A stretch of DNA of 64,000 bases from Marinobacterium stanieri (GTDB lineage: Bacteria > Pseudomonadota > Gammaproteobacteria > Pseudomonadales > Balneatricaceae), in contig NZ_FTMN01000012.1 in the NCBI RefSeq assembly GCF_900155945.1, forward strand, positions 81,822-145,821, given 5' to 3'. Position 1 is the stretch's first letter; the number at the start of each line of letters is the position of its first letter. Shown here in pieces: positions 8,744 through 16,986 of this stretch. The position numbers were made by a program, and so were the translations under genes. Under the pieces are notes generated by a model. It was given only the letters and a program-made list of their open reading frames with translations, did no database searches and had not been told where the DNA came from.

Positions 8744-9877
8744 TTACCGGTAAAAAAGTTCTACCTGCTCAATCACGCGATCAACCTCTTCGAATGTAAT
8801 GCCATACCATAGAGGCAATCTCAGCAAGCATTCGCTGCCAGAGGTTGTGTATAGGTCATAGCCAGAAAAGTAGCCATACCTTTGCCCGGCCAATGAGCTG
8901 TGTAAGGGGGTATAATGAAACGTCGCCTGTATCCCTTGTGTAGCTAAATATTGTCGCAATGTTTCGCGCTCAGAAAGACTATGAGCCTTCAGGTAGAATA
9001 TGTGGCCATTGTGCCGACAGGATGGCGGCACCCTTGGCAGCCTAAGTTTTCCACTATTGGCCAGAGCAAGCAGGCCATCATAATAACGCTGCCAAACCGC
9101 TAGGCGGTATTGGGTGATCTCTTCAGCCCCTTCCAGCTGCGCCCACAAATATGCGGCCTGCAGGTCTGAAGCCAGATGACTGCCGCCAACATCAACCCAG
9201 CTGTACTTATCCACCTCCCCCCGAATGAACTGACTGCGGTTGGTGCCTTTTTCCCGAATGATTTCAGCACGCTCAATGAAACGACTGTCATTGACGATCA
9301 ACAGCCCACCTTCTCCTCCACTGCTGATGTTTTTGGTCTCGTGGAAACTCAAGGTACCCAGATGACCAATACTTCCAAGGCTCTGCCCCTTGTAGCTAGA
9401 CAGTATCCCCTGAGCCGCATCCTCGATCACAACCAGCCCGTAGCGCTCGGCAACCGACAGGATAGCCTCCATGTTGCAACCCACTCCGGCATAGTGAACC
9501 GGTACTATCGCTCGGGTCTTATCCGTTACCGCCGCTTCGATCTTGCTCGCATCAATGTTCATGGTGTCCGGGCACACATCGACGAAAACAATTCTAGCCC
9601 CACGCAAGACAAAGGCATTGGCCGTACTGACAAATGTGAAGCTTGGCATGATGACCTCGTCCCCGGCCTGGATATCCGCCAGAATTGCCGCCATTTCCAG
9701 TGCTGACGTGCACGAGGGAGTCATCAGCACCCTCTGGGCGGGTAGCTGCCGTTCAAACCAGCCATGACAGCGCTGGGTATAGTTACCATCGCCAGCCAAG
9801 CGATGGTCATGGATGGCCGAAAGGACATATTGCTCTTCCTTGCCGGTGTGAGGGGGGTTGTTAAAAGGAATGTTCAT
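8744..9877 (-). CDS. wecE: WecE-type dTDP-4-amino-4,6-dideoxygalactose transaminase
   Basis: A 377-residue PLP-dependent sugar aminotransferase of the DegT/DnrJ/EryC1 fold. The sequence is very close to E. coli WecE (RffA) as I remember it: IPFNxPP at the N-terminus, LCGDG replaced by LAGDG, then LMTPSCTSALEMAA, GDEVIMPSFTFVSTANAFVL, IVFVDV.PDTMNI, the PLP-lysine motif SFHETKN followed by GGEGG, and EIIREKGTNRSQF. WecE uses glutamate to aminate C4 of dTDP-4-keto-6-deoxyglucose, giving dTDP-Fuc4N (galacto configuration). VioA/DesI enzymes give the gluco epimer. The similarity over the whole length favours WecE. It is the last gene of the rmlB-led operon, and its ATG overlaps the preceding stop by 4 nt (ATGA). 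Confidence 0.9.
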   Translation of the reverse strand: MNIPFNNPPHTGKEEQYVLSAIHDHRLAGDGNYTQRCHGWFERQLPAQRVLMTPSCTSALEMAAILADIQAGDEVIMPSFTFVSTANAFVLRGARIVFVDVCPDTMNIDASKIEAAVTDKTRAIVPVHYAGVGCNMEAILSVAERYGLVVIEDAAQGILSSYKGQSLGSIGHLGTLSFHETKNISSGGEGGLLIVNDSRFIERAEIIREKGTNRSQFIRGEVDKYSWVDVGGSHLASDLQAAYLWAQLEGAEEITQYRLAVWQRYYDGLLALANSGKLRLPRVPPSCRHNGHIFYLKAHSLSERETLRQYLATQGIQATFHYTPLHSSLAGQRYGYFSGYDLYTTSGSECLLRLPLWYGITFEEVDRVIEQVELFYR

Positions 9878-10569
9878 TCACTGAAGCTCTTCATGTACCT
9901 TCTTGCGTCCGGGCCGGTATTGAACAACAGGTCAAGAATTGTTACGCCATGTTCAAATGGAGGGTAAAGCTGGGGGTATTCAGGGTAGCCGCCATAGTCC
10001 ATCCATTCAACCGTTACTCCCATGCTTTGGGCAAGGCCTTCATCGAAATAGGCCTGCGCGGTCGGGCCACTCAGATAGGCTGTACCGCCGACTTGCTTGC
10101 AAATATCCAATAGCCGCTCAGTACGCCCCTGTTCCATAACAAAGTCCGAGGAGTTCAGTATCGTTGTACCAATGCCAAGAATACGATTTATCAGGGAAAT
10201 AGCTTCTTTGTTGATATCACTGAGGTATTTATGGCCGCAGCTCAGATAAAACATCTCAAACTGTTCGGCATAGAGCGAAAAATAAGGCGTTTTCCCGTAT
10301 AGACGCTTTATTTCCTCCCAGTGCCGAATATTCCAAAGCGGATCTGACACTTGGGTTTCATTAATTTTCTGAAGATATTTCCCTTTGACATCAACGGGAA
10401 TTGTCAACCACTTCACGCCCGTGGATGTTTTGACCTTGTTTCGATTTCTCCAGTCACGCCTTGTATATTGGACATCATCGTACAGCACAAAAACGTCAAC
10501 CGAATTGATCAAGTCAAAGTACCCTTTCCAGGGTATGTAGTTCGATTGAGAGATAGCAACCCTTTTCAT
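9874..10569 (-). CDS. WbqC-family protein
   Basis: A 231-residue protein beginning VAISQSNYIPWKGYFDLINS, followed by VFVLYDDVQYTRRDWRNRN and K.....WLTIPV. These are hallmarks of the WbqC-like family (QxxYxPWxGYF, yDdvQy.k..W.nRn.i). Members occur in surface-polysaccharide and flagellar glycan loci that make modified amino sugars. Their reaction is not firmly established; transfer of an acyl or aminoacyl group onto a sugar amine has been considered. No WecD-type N-acetyltransferase is in this operon, so this protein is a candidate for N-acylating Fuc4N; that is inference. Its start codon overlaps the upstream stop by 4 nt and its own stop overlaps wecE by 4 nt, so translation is probably coupled. 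Confidence 0.85.
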   Translation of the reverse strand: MKRVAISQSNYIPWKGYFDLINSVDVFVLYDDVQYTRRDWRNRNKVKTSTGVKWLTIPVDVKGKYLQKINETQVSDPLWNIRHWEEIKRLYGKTPYFSLYAEQFEMFYLSCGHKYLSDINKEAISLINRILGIGTTILNSSDFVMEQGRTERLLDICKQVGGTAYLSGPTAQAYFDEGLAQSMGVTVEWMDYGGYPEYPQLYPPFEHGVTILDLLFNTGPDARRYMKSFSE

Positions 10570-11966
10570 TTTTCGGCTGCTATATAGCCATTTCGATACA
10601 AATCATATAACTCAGGATGAACGCCCCAATCCTTCGCTCCTAAGCTGTCATGGAATGACTCGACCTCAGTTCGTATGCTTTCTGTCAGCTCAGCCAGCAT
10701 GGCGCTCTTGGGCGGCACAAAGTCATGCTGATACATGGCACTCAGTTTATGCTTTACAATTTCGGTAACCGCTTTCTCACGGGTATATGTCCTGATCAGT
10801 GCTCTTTCAGGCTTCCACTCCGAGAAAAGCTCATCAAGCTCAGAGTTTCCATTCAACAGCAGGTCGGAAATATAGTCGGAGAGAATGGGTGACATGTGAA
10901 ACCCGTCGCGCTTGGTCCCACTGGCAACGACCAGGTTTTCAATGCTTAACTTCCCCAGTACAGGGTAAGTATCCTCACTGGTTGGTCTCCAGCCCACACG
11001 CGGGTTGACCAATTCTGCATTGTAGAAATCTCTGTTCAACTGCTCCATGGTCCCTTTCATCAGGCTTTCAAGGCTGCCGATTCTGGGATAATCCAATGCA
11101 TAGTCCGCCACATAATTACTGGCACCGATGACAACAGTATCCTGGGTCCGAGGGGCACTATAAATACCGCAGGCCAACCCCCTGTTCGGGGTTCGAACGC
11201 AGTTTGAGAGCTTCGATTCCCGGGGCCGTATTTCGATGGAAACACCGCTGCCATAGAATATTTTTGGCATTTCAACATCAATGCCTGAGTCAGACATCAG
11301 CTTGGTAAGATTGGCTCCGAGGGCAAGCAAGTAGCTATCGGCCTTAACACACTCACCAGACCTCAGTTGTACCGAGGATATTATCCCTGATGTCATCTCC
11401 AGCGATGCCGCGCAGTCATCGATAAAACTGACCCCCATATTTTCCAGAGCACATTCGACATACTGAATGACTTGTTCACTGTTGACGAAGTTCTCACGCT
11501 CAATATAAATCGCGCGCAGTGCCCGCCCTGATGCTGCAGGCGAATAACCCGGTATCTCCGTAGGCCTGACCCACTGGTAAGCCTCATTAAACTCTTCAAG
11601 GTAATCGACAATGGCATCAAAGCTTTCGTCTTCTGAAACGTCCGTGCTGCCGTTATTCAGCACAAAGGTGCCTTTGCCAATGCCAGGTCTGGAGACCTCA
11701 TACTCGGGCATTTCAGCAAGGAAATCGCTCCAGGCACGGGCAGCTAACTGGCTTACACTAAATTTCTTGCGGTCGATAGGATGGTCAAGAGATCCCATAA
11801 CCAGTTCAGCAAAGCTATTGAGCATCGCTGGAGCAGCAAGAGACGCAGACCCTGTACGTGCCTTGGGCCCGATGATGGTCACCCTGGCAGCAGGGTTTTT
11901 CTGAAGGACTCTCCAGGCAGAAGCAAGCGACAGAATCCCATTACCAACAATTGCAATCCGGTCCAT
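10566..11966 (-). CDS. FAD-dependent oxidoreductase, glycine-oxidase/DAO-like
   Basis: A flavoprotein of about 466 residues. The N-terminus RIAIVGNGILSLASAW is the GxGxxx Rossmann FAD motif. The region near residue 325 (NPRVGWRPTSEDTYPVLGK) and the following LVVASGTKRDGFHMSP match the C-terminal FAD-contact segment of D-amino-acid oxidase and glycine oxidase (ThiO) relatives. A C-terminal extension of about 100 residues (after SPILSDYI) is not part of the minimal DAO fold. The substrate is unknown. In a glycan operon it may oxidise an amino-acid-derived acyl group or its precursor. The start is taken as ATG at 11966 because AAGGAG lies 5 nt upstream. It overlaps the preceding stop as TGATG; a GTG one codon earlier is possible. 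Confidence 0.75.
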   Translation of the reverse strand: MDRIAIVGNGILSLASAWRVLQKNPAARVTIIGPKARTGSASLAAPAMLNSFAELVMGSLDHPIDRKKFSVSQLAARAWSDFLAEMPEYEVSRPGIGKGTFVLNNGSTDVSEDESFDAIVDYLEEFNEAYQWVRPTEIPGYSPAASGRALRAIYIERENFVNSEQVIQYVECALENMGVSFIDDCAASLEMTSGIISSVQLRSGECVKADSYLLALGANLTKLMSDSGIDVEMPKIFYGSGVSIEIRPRESKLSNCVRTPNRGLACGIYSAPRTQDTVVIGASNYVADYALDYPRIGSLESLMKGTMEQLNRDFYNAELVNPRVGWRPTSEDTYPVLGKLSIENLVVASGTKRDGFHMSPILSDYISDLLLNGNSELDELFSEWKPERALIRTYTREKAVTEIVKHKLSAMYQHDFVPPKSAMLAELTESIRTEVESFHDSLGAKDWGVHPELYDLYRNGYIAAEK

Positions 11967-12730
11967 CACGACTCCTTAACAAAGTAAACAAGAGAAGGAT
12001 AGGTCTTGCACATTTTAAGGGTACCCTTGATTTTTTCAGCTATAAGCTCAAGGTATACTCGACTTTCAGCTTGAATTTCTTCACGACCAAATTGCCATAA
12101 CGCAATAACACCACCGTTGTTTAACCGAGGCAGTATTGATCGCATCACTTTTTCCGTAGGTTCATAACAGTTCAAATCGAAAAAAACATGAGAAAGCGTT
12201 AGACCGGGGTTTTGGGACAGGACTTCATCGATTTTTTCATCAGCTAACCCCCTAATTACTTTATGTTTCCCATTTATGCTACCCAAGACATTATTTCGCT
12301 CATGGATATTTAGAAGTTTACCAAGTAAAACTTCATAATTTTCCTCAACGGAATATTTCCCATCCGATATATTATCGACTTGGACCTCCTCTTGGGTGAA
12401 CCCAGAGTAGCCTTCGAACGTATCAAAGGCATAGATACGCCTTTGCGTATTCATAGGCTCATAAACAGCTCTCAGGTTTTCGCATAGTACGGGAATCATG
12501 CCCCGCCAAGTGCCAAAATCCATGATGCACCCAGGGGTTTTCATACCAGCCAGAAACACTTCCTGAACTGCCAGAACCCTGGCTAGCAGCGACGCTCTCA
12601 TGAACAGAGGAAGACTTCTTTCCAACTCATTTTGGGGAGCCTGGTAGCTTTGATACAGCTCGAATAACTCGTCTCGTGCCTGTAACTGGCCAATGTCGGA
12701 CGATGTAAAAACACTGGGATCATAGCTCAT
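11966..12730 (-). CDS. TylF/MycF-like SAM-dependent methyltransferase
   Basis: A 254-residue class I methyltransferase candidate. LPLFMRASLLARVLAVQEVF followed by GCIMDFGTWRGM forms the first strand and SAM loop, in the style of TylF-family sugar O-methyltransferases (R..L.R.L...E.......G.I.E.G...G). IYAFDTFEGYSGF follows as in TylF, and SHVFFDLNCYEPTEKVM is the strand-4 region. TylF/MycF enzymes methylate hydroxyls of dTDP-deoxysugars on macrolides; members in glycan loci methylate deoxy-amino sugars or their acyl groups. Gene context suggests the target is the Fuc4N derivative. It starts 4 nt after the previous gene, with GAGG upstream. The family is fairly clear, the substrate is not. Confidence 0.7.
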   Translation of the reverse strand: MSYDPSVFTSSDIGQLQARDELFELYQSYQAPQNELERSLPLFMRASLLARVLAVQEVFLAGMKTPGCIMDFGTWRGMIPVLCENLRAVYEPMNTQRRIYAFDTFEGYSGFTQEEVQVDNISDGKYSVEENYEVLLGKLLNIHERNNVLGSINGKHKVIRGLADEKIDEVLSQNPGLTLSHVFFDLNCYEPTEKVMRSILPRLNNGGVIALWQFGREEIQAESRVYLELIAEKIKGTLKMCKTYPSLVYFVKES

Positions 12731-12734
12731 GTGA

Positions 12735-13349
12735 TCAAGTCCTCACTATGATCGTAAATTCATATAGATCATAGTCATGTATAAGTGATACGTTTCTTGA
12801 ATACTTGGTTTTACACAAGTGGAAAAGATCAAGAGCGTTAGCATAGTAAAGATCGGGTCTTTTCTTGTCTTCGTCTGAATAACTTGTCAAGCAGTTAAAT
12901 GCGAACCCCTTCTTACTGCTTTCAAACAGGTTATCCAGTACACTCTCGACATATTCACTCCATGCCTCGTCATCCATACCCAGCCGTACGTTAAAGATTC
13001 CACTGGCAACAGAATAGTCTGCCCCCTGCTGTATGCTGGCAGACTTGGTCAGCTGCATATCGGTATCGGGGTAAGCCTTAATGCACTCCACCAGCATTTT
13101 TTCGGATATGTCATAGCCGCTATAGGCCACCTCATAACCTCTGTCCACCAAGTAGCCATAGAGAGCACCGTAACCGCAGCCCAAGTCATTCAGCGAGAAC
13201 ACAGTATCCGTCTTGAACAGGGGCAGAAACTGCTCAAACCTTAATGCATGCCCCTGCTCATCCTTCCAGTCCACCCCTTTTGAGCTAGCACCATGCTGCG
13301 TAATTTTTCCGGTGTAGTACTGATTTATAGGTGACAAATCTATCGTCAT
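12735..13349 (-). CDS. Class I SAM-dependent methyltransferase
   Basis: A 204-residue protein. [14 protein letters not shown] (near residue 57) is motif I (hDhGCGxGxxxxxL), and [20 protein letters not shown] carries the acidic residue that binds the SAM ribose. The rest matches small Methyltransf_25/31-like enzymes. It begins [11 protein letters not shown], a pattern seen in glycan-locus methyltransferases. The substrate is unknown. The locus has two methyltransferases, which suggests two methylation events on the sugar or its acyl chain, or one on an acyl precursor. The ATG overlaps the rmlA stop as ATGA, indicating coupled translation. Confidence 0.75.
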   Translation of the reverse strand: MTIDLSPINQYYTGKITQHGASSKGVDWKDEQGHALRFEQFLPLFKTDTVFSLNDLGCGYGALYGYLVDRGYEVAYSGYDISEKMLVECIKAYPDTDMQLTKSASIQQGADYSVASGIFNVRLGMDDEAWSEYVESVLDNLFESSKKGFAFNCLTSYSDEDKKRPDLYYANALDLFHLCKTKYSRNVSLIHDYDLYEFTIIVRT

Positions 13350-14212
13350 AGCGTTACAACTCGCTCCAGATATTGTCCATAAATGCTGCTGGACAGTCTT
13401 TCAGCGGCCATGAGCACATCCTGATCTGAAATCCAGCCCTGGCGCCAAGCAATTTCTTCGAGGCAGGCGATCTTGAAACCTTGCCGCTTCTCAATAGTTT
13501 CCACAAACTGGGCGGCCTCCAGCAAACTTTCATGGGTGCCCGTATCCAGCCATGCAAAACCACGCCCTAGCAGCTCAACATTCAGGGAGCCTCGCTGGAG
13601 GTAAGCTTGGTTGATACTGGTGATCTCCAGCTCTCCCCGGTTCGACGGAACAACAGACCTGGCGATTTCGATAACCTCATTGTCATAGAAATAGAGGCCG
13701 GTGACAGCATAGTTCGATTTGGGCTGCAGCGGCTTTTCCTCAATAGAAATCGCCCGATAGCCCGTATCAAATTCCACGACACCAAACCTTTCAGGATCCT
13801 TTACCTGATAACCAAAAACCGTCGCGCCTTGCGTACGGGCGACCGCTTCACGTAACTTGGGTGTAAATCCCTGGCCATAAAAAATATTGTCGCCCAGCAC
13901 AAGACATACCCTGTCACCGCCGATAAAGTCTTCACCTATGGTAAAAGCCTGGGCCAAGCCATCCGGGTTTGGCTGGACCGCATAGCTCAGCTCTATGCCA
14001 AACTCTCTGCCATCGCCCAGCAGTCGTTCAAAGCTGTGGATATCTTCGGGAGTGGTAATAAGAAGAATTTCCCGGATTCCAGCCAGCATCAGGACAGACA
14101 AGGGGTAGTAGACCATAGGCTTGTCGTAAATGGGCAAGAGTTGCTTGGACACTCCTTTGGTAATCGGGTAGAGGCGTGTACCGCTGCCTCCTGCGAGAAT
14201 GATACCTTTCAT
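13346..14212 (-). CDS. rmlA: Glucose-1-phosphate thymidylyltransferase RmlA
   Basis: A 288-residue nucleotidyltransferase that makes dTDP-glucose from dTTP and glucose-1-phosphate. [20 protein letters not shown] is the nucleotide-binding signature, followed by [20 protein letters not shown] and [13 protein letters not shown], all diagnostic of RmlA/RfbA. The length is standard. The start is taken as ATG 14212, which has AGGAGGG upstream; a GTG one codon earlier also fits. It lies 14 nt after rmlB. No rmlC or rmlD follows, so the product is not directed to dTDP-rhamnose in this operon but to the WecE branch. Confidence 0.96.
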   Translation of the reverse strand: MKGIILAGGSGTRLYPITKGVSKQLLPIYDKPMVYYPLSVLMLAGIREILLITTPEDIHSFERLLGDGREFGIELSYAVQPNPDGLAQAFTIGEDFIGGDRVCLVLGDNIFYGQGFTPKLREAVARTQGATVFGYQVKDPERFGVVEFDTGYRAISIEEKPLQPKSNYAVTGLYFYDNEVIEIARSVVPSNRGELEITSINQAYLQRGSLNVELLGRGFAWLDTGTHESLLEAAQFVETIEKRQGFKIACLEEIAWRQGWISDQDVLMAAERLSSSIYGQYLERVVTL

Positions 14213-14226
14213 CACTGCCCTCCTGT

Positions 14227-15309
14227 TTACGCAGGCGTGTTATTTTCAACGACACGTTGGCACCATTCGAGATTATTCAGATACCAGCGAACCGTCTTTT
14301 CTATCCCGCTTTCGAATGTTTCCTGCGGTACCCAGCCCAGAGTGCGCTGAATTTTTCCGGTATCAATGGCATAGCGACGATCATGGCCGGCCCTATCTTC
14401 AACATGTTGGATCAGGTCCCGATATTTGATGGCACCTTCGTGCATATGGGTGGCAGAGATTACCGGGGGTAACAGCTTCTGCAGTATGTCGCAGATCACC
14501 CCGACAACTTCTATATTTCGTTTCTCACTGTGGCCACCAATGTTATAGGTTTCGCCAACATTACCCCGGGTAATCACCGCATATAGCGCCCTGACATGAT
14601 CGTCCACGTATAGCCAGTCACGAATCTGATTTCCTGTACCATAAACAGGTATTGGCTTGCCACTGAGAGCATTCAAGATCACCAACGGGATCAGCTTTTC
14701 CGGGTACTGACAGGGACCATAGTTGTTGGAACAGTTTGACACCAGAACCGGCAAACCATAGGTTCTTCCCCAAGCCCTAATCAAGTGATCTGAACTGGCC
14801 TTGCTGGCAGAGTAAGGTGAACTGGGCGCATAGGCAGTCTCTTCCCGGAAGAGATGCTCGCGAGCCTGCGGATCATCATCCGGGTGTGGCAGGTCACCAT
14901 ATACTTCATCTGTAGACACATGGTGAAAACGGAAAGTAATCTGCCTATCAGGGGACAACTGCTGCCAATACTCCCTGCTCACGTCCAGCATTGTATAGGT
15001 ACCGACCACATTGGTTTCTATAAAAGCTGCAGGACCGTCAATCGAACGGTCAACGTGACTTTCAGCTGCAAGGTGCATGACCATGTCGGGCTGGTAATGA
15101 TTAAAAATTTCTTTTACTGCTCTACGGTCACAGACATCTGCCTGTTCAAAGGCATAACGATTTGAGTCAGCAACTGAAACCAGATTGAGATCATTGCCAG
15201 CATAGGTGAGTTTATCGAGGTTGACTACACAGTGCTGTGTCGATTGAATGAGATAGCGGATCAAGGCAGATCCAATAAAGCCTGCGCCGCCGGTAACCAA
15301 AATTTGCAC
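14227..15309 (-). CDS. rmlB: dTDP-glucose 4,6-dehydratase RmlB
   Basis: A 360-residue short-chain dehydrogenase/reductase-type dehydratase that converts dTDP-glucose to dTDP-4-keto-6-deoxyglucose. [18 protein letters not shown] binds NAD, and [21 protein letters not shown] and [10 protein letters not shown] (catalytic YxxxK) follow, with the RmlB-specific [15 protein letters not shown] and RDWLYVDDH. The start is GTG at 15309, preceded by AGAGG. It is the first gene of the seven-gene glycan operon (rmlB, rmlA, two methyltransferases, flavoprotein, wbqC-like, wecE). Confidence 0.96.
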   Translation of the reverse strand: MQILVTGGAGFIGSALIRYLIQSTQHCVVNLDKLTYAGNDLNLVSVADSNRYAFEQADVCDRRAVKEIFNHYQPDMVMHLAAESHVDRSIDGPAAFIETNVVGTYTMLDVSREYWQQLSPDRQITFRFHHVSTDEVYGDLPHPDDDPQAREHLFREETAYAPSSPYSASKASSDHLIRAWGRTYGLPVLVSNCSNNYGPCQYPEKLIPLVILNALSGKPIPVYGTGNQIRDWLYVDDHVRALYAVITRGNVGETYNIGGHSEKRNIEVVGVICDILQKLLPPVISATHMHEGAIKYRDLIQHVEDRAGHDRRYAIDTGKIQRTLGWVPQETFESGIEKTVRWYLNNLEWCQRVVENNTPA

Positions 15310-15332
15310 TGCCGTAGACCTCTCTTTTTTGA

Positions 15333-15348
15333 ATTCAATCTATTGAAT
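15333..15348. promoter_or_regulatory. Perfect 7-bp palindrome upstream of the glycan operon
   Basis: ATTCAAT-CT-ATTGAAT lies 24 nt upstream of the rmlB GTG, inside the AT-rich gap shared with the divergent fliT-like gene. It may be an operator or part of a promoter. No regulator family can be named from the sequence. Confidence 0.4.
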
Positions 15349-15407
15349 AAAAAGACAAAAATTCAACGACGCTCTTTCACCATGATATTAAGAAGGCCTA
15401 AAAGCTG

Positions 15408-15725
15408 ATGAAACCAATTCAGGAATGTGCTCTTAGACTACTACAATCCACCCTGGCTCTTGTTGACGCGGCCAAGGCAGGAGAACTCAGTAGTATCGAT
15501 AGTATTCAACAGCAACGTCAGCATCTCATTGCCGAACTTGATCTCCTCAGCCACCAACCGGACGATGAAGAAACTCTGCTTCAGATCCGGCGAATCATTG
15601 AGCAGTCTCGTGAGCTGGAAAACCAAGCTTCATCTCTTCTTCAGCAGCAACGAGATGAAGCTAACCGGACACTTAGTAAACTCAAGGTCAGCAAAAAGGC
15701 CCGTAAAGCATATGGTGAGTTTTGA
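15408..15725 (+). CDS. Possible FliT-type flagellar chaperone
   Basis: A 105-residue, largely helical, soluble protein with no signal or membrane segment. The N-terminal pattern (LLQSTLALVDAAKAGELSSI..IQQQRQHLIAEL) and the C-terminal LENQASSLLQQQRDEANRTL followed by KARKAYGEF are in the style of FliT (alternating helices, ending with a basic 'k..kaY' segment). FliT chaperones the cap protein FliD and can inhibit FlhDC in enterics. It is convergent with flgL (5-nt gap) and divergent from rmlB, whereas fliT usually follows fliS. An AAGG ribosome site precedes the ATG. FlgN-like function is unlikely because flgN is at 30498. The family call rests on pattern only. Confidence 0.55.
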   Translation: MKPIQECALRLLQSTLALVDAAKAGELSSIDSIQQQRQHLIAELDLLSHQPDDEETLLQIRRIIEQSRELENQASSLLQQQRDEANRTLSKLKVSKKARKAYGEF

Positions 15726-15730
15726 ATTCC

Positions 15731-16975
15731 CTAAATGTAGTTAAAAAGACTCATTTCTTTAATTTTTGAGAAGCTTTGATATGCAGCTCCCAGCACATTT
15801 TGCTGAAGCGCAAAACGGCTTATAGCCTCTGCATAGTCAAGGTCTTCGAACGATGACAATGTTTCCTTAGTAAACAGCTGGTAGTCAGTATTAACGGTTT
15901 CCTGCTGTTCCAATGCGTTGATACGGGCGCCCAGCGAGGTCCTCGCCTGAATATTGCTTTCTTCTGCCTGGGTTAGCGTATCCAGCGTATCAGCTACTAA
16001 GGTTCGAAATGCTTCTTTTTGTTCAGGGTCGCTCAAGTCCAGGCCTTCTAGACCTTCTTGCAATTTCAGCGCTATGTTCAACGGATTAGTCTTCTCTGCG
16101 CGCAAGTCTACTTCGGCACTGAAGGGGCCCGTCGGCGCTGGGGGCACACTTGGATTTATCCCCAGGCTGATGCCTAATTCATTGCCTAGCTGGTTTTGCG
16201 GGTCGGTAGGATCAGCACTGTTATCAAACAAAACAGTGCCTGCAGCATCTTCGATAAGAAGCGTAGGCGGTACAGTACTTGTATCCTGCACGGTGATATC
16301 AAGCGGCAGCTCCTTATCAGCCATGACCTCTTCCAACTTATCCCGATTAACCAGGGATACACCGTTGAGAACACCTTCAGGGTTATTGCTGACATAGGGC
16401 AGCTCTGGGGCCTGAATTTGCTCAAACAGCTTCTGGCCGGAATCGGTAGACGCGATTCGATTGTCCGGGCCTACTTGAATCAATCGTTGCCCACTATCGC
16501 CCTGAAAAACATATTGTTCTGATGCTTCATCATAGGCATAGGCAGCCGTATCGCCCTTGTAGCCTGAAAAGAGATACTCTCCCTGAACATCCTTGGTGTT
16601 CATCAGACCAAGCATTTGCTGAGTCATCTCGTCAACTTCTGCCGCGAGCGACTTCCTGTCAGCTGCGGTTAAGACTTCACTACCAGCCTTAATGGTAATC
16701 TCTCGCAAACGAATATTGATATTGTTCAACTGATCCAGCGCAATTTCTTCCTGCTCAAGGCGGCGCTGGGAAACATCGATATTGCCCTGGAATTGGTCAT
16801 TACGGGCAATCTCTTTCTTCAACTTTATGATCTGCGCTGCAGCCAAAGGATCATCGGACGGCTGTAAAACGTTTTTACCCGTGGATAATTGCTGTTGTGT
16901 CTTGAACAGGTCAGCGTTGTTCCGACTGATATTATCCAGGTTGGACATGAAGACTTGAGAAGTTGAAATACGCAT
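15731..16975 (-). CDS. flgL: FlgL, hook-filament junction protein 3
   Basis: A 414-residue flagellin-like axial protein. The N-terminus MRISTSQVFMSNLDNIS followed by LFKTQQQLSTGKNVLQPSDD and PLAAAQIIKLKKEI is the FlgL signature. The C-terminus (RTSLGARINALEQQE, YAEAISRFALQQNVLGAAYQ) matches the flagellin-type C-terminal helix. FlgL joins the hook, via FlgK, to the filament. It is 11 nt downstream of flgK and shares the sigma-28 promoter at 19103. It is longer than the enteric protein (about 317) through an expanded middle. Confidence 0.95.
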   Translation of the reverse strand: MRISTSQVFMSNLDNISRNNADLFKTQQQLSTGKNVLQPSDDPLAAAQIIKLKKEIARNDQFQGNIDVSQRRLEQEEIALDQLNNINIRLREITIKAGSEVLTAADRKSLAAEVDEMTQQMLGLMNTKDVQGEYLFSGYKGDTAAYAYDEASEQYVFQGDSGQRLIQVGPDNRIASTDSGQKLFEQIQAPELPYVSNNPEGVLNGVSLVNRDKLEEVMADKELPLDITVQDTSTVPPTLLIEDAAGTVLFDNSADPTDPQNQLGNELGISLGINPSVPPAPTGPFSAEVDLRAEKTNPLNIALKLQEGLEGLDLSDPEQKEAFRTLVADTLDTLTQAEESNIQARTSLGARINALEQQETVNTDYQLFTKETLSSFEDLDYAEAISRFALQQNVLGAAYQSFSKIKEMSLFNYI

Positions 16976-16986
16976 AAGGCCTCCGT

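Noticed and set aside
8744..9877. Assignment as VioA (dTDP-viosamine aminotransferase), suggested by known flagellin glycosylation in Pseudomonas syringae
   Set aside because: The sequence follows E. coli WecE almost continuously from IPFN to the C-terminus, and the nearby WecF-like domain fits Fuc4N rather than viosamine.
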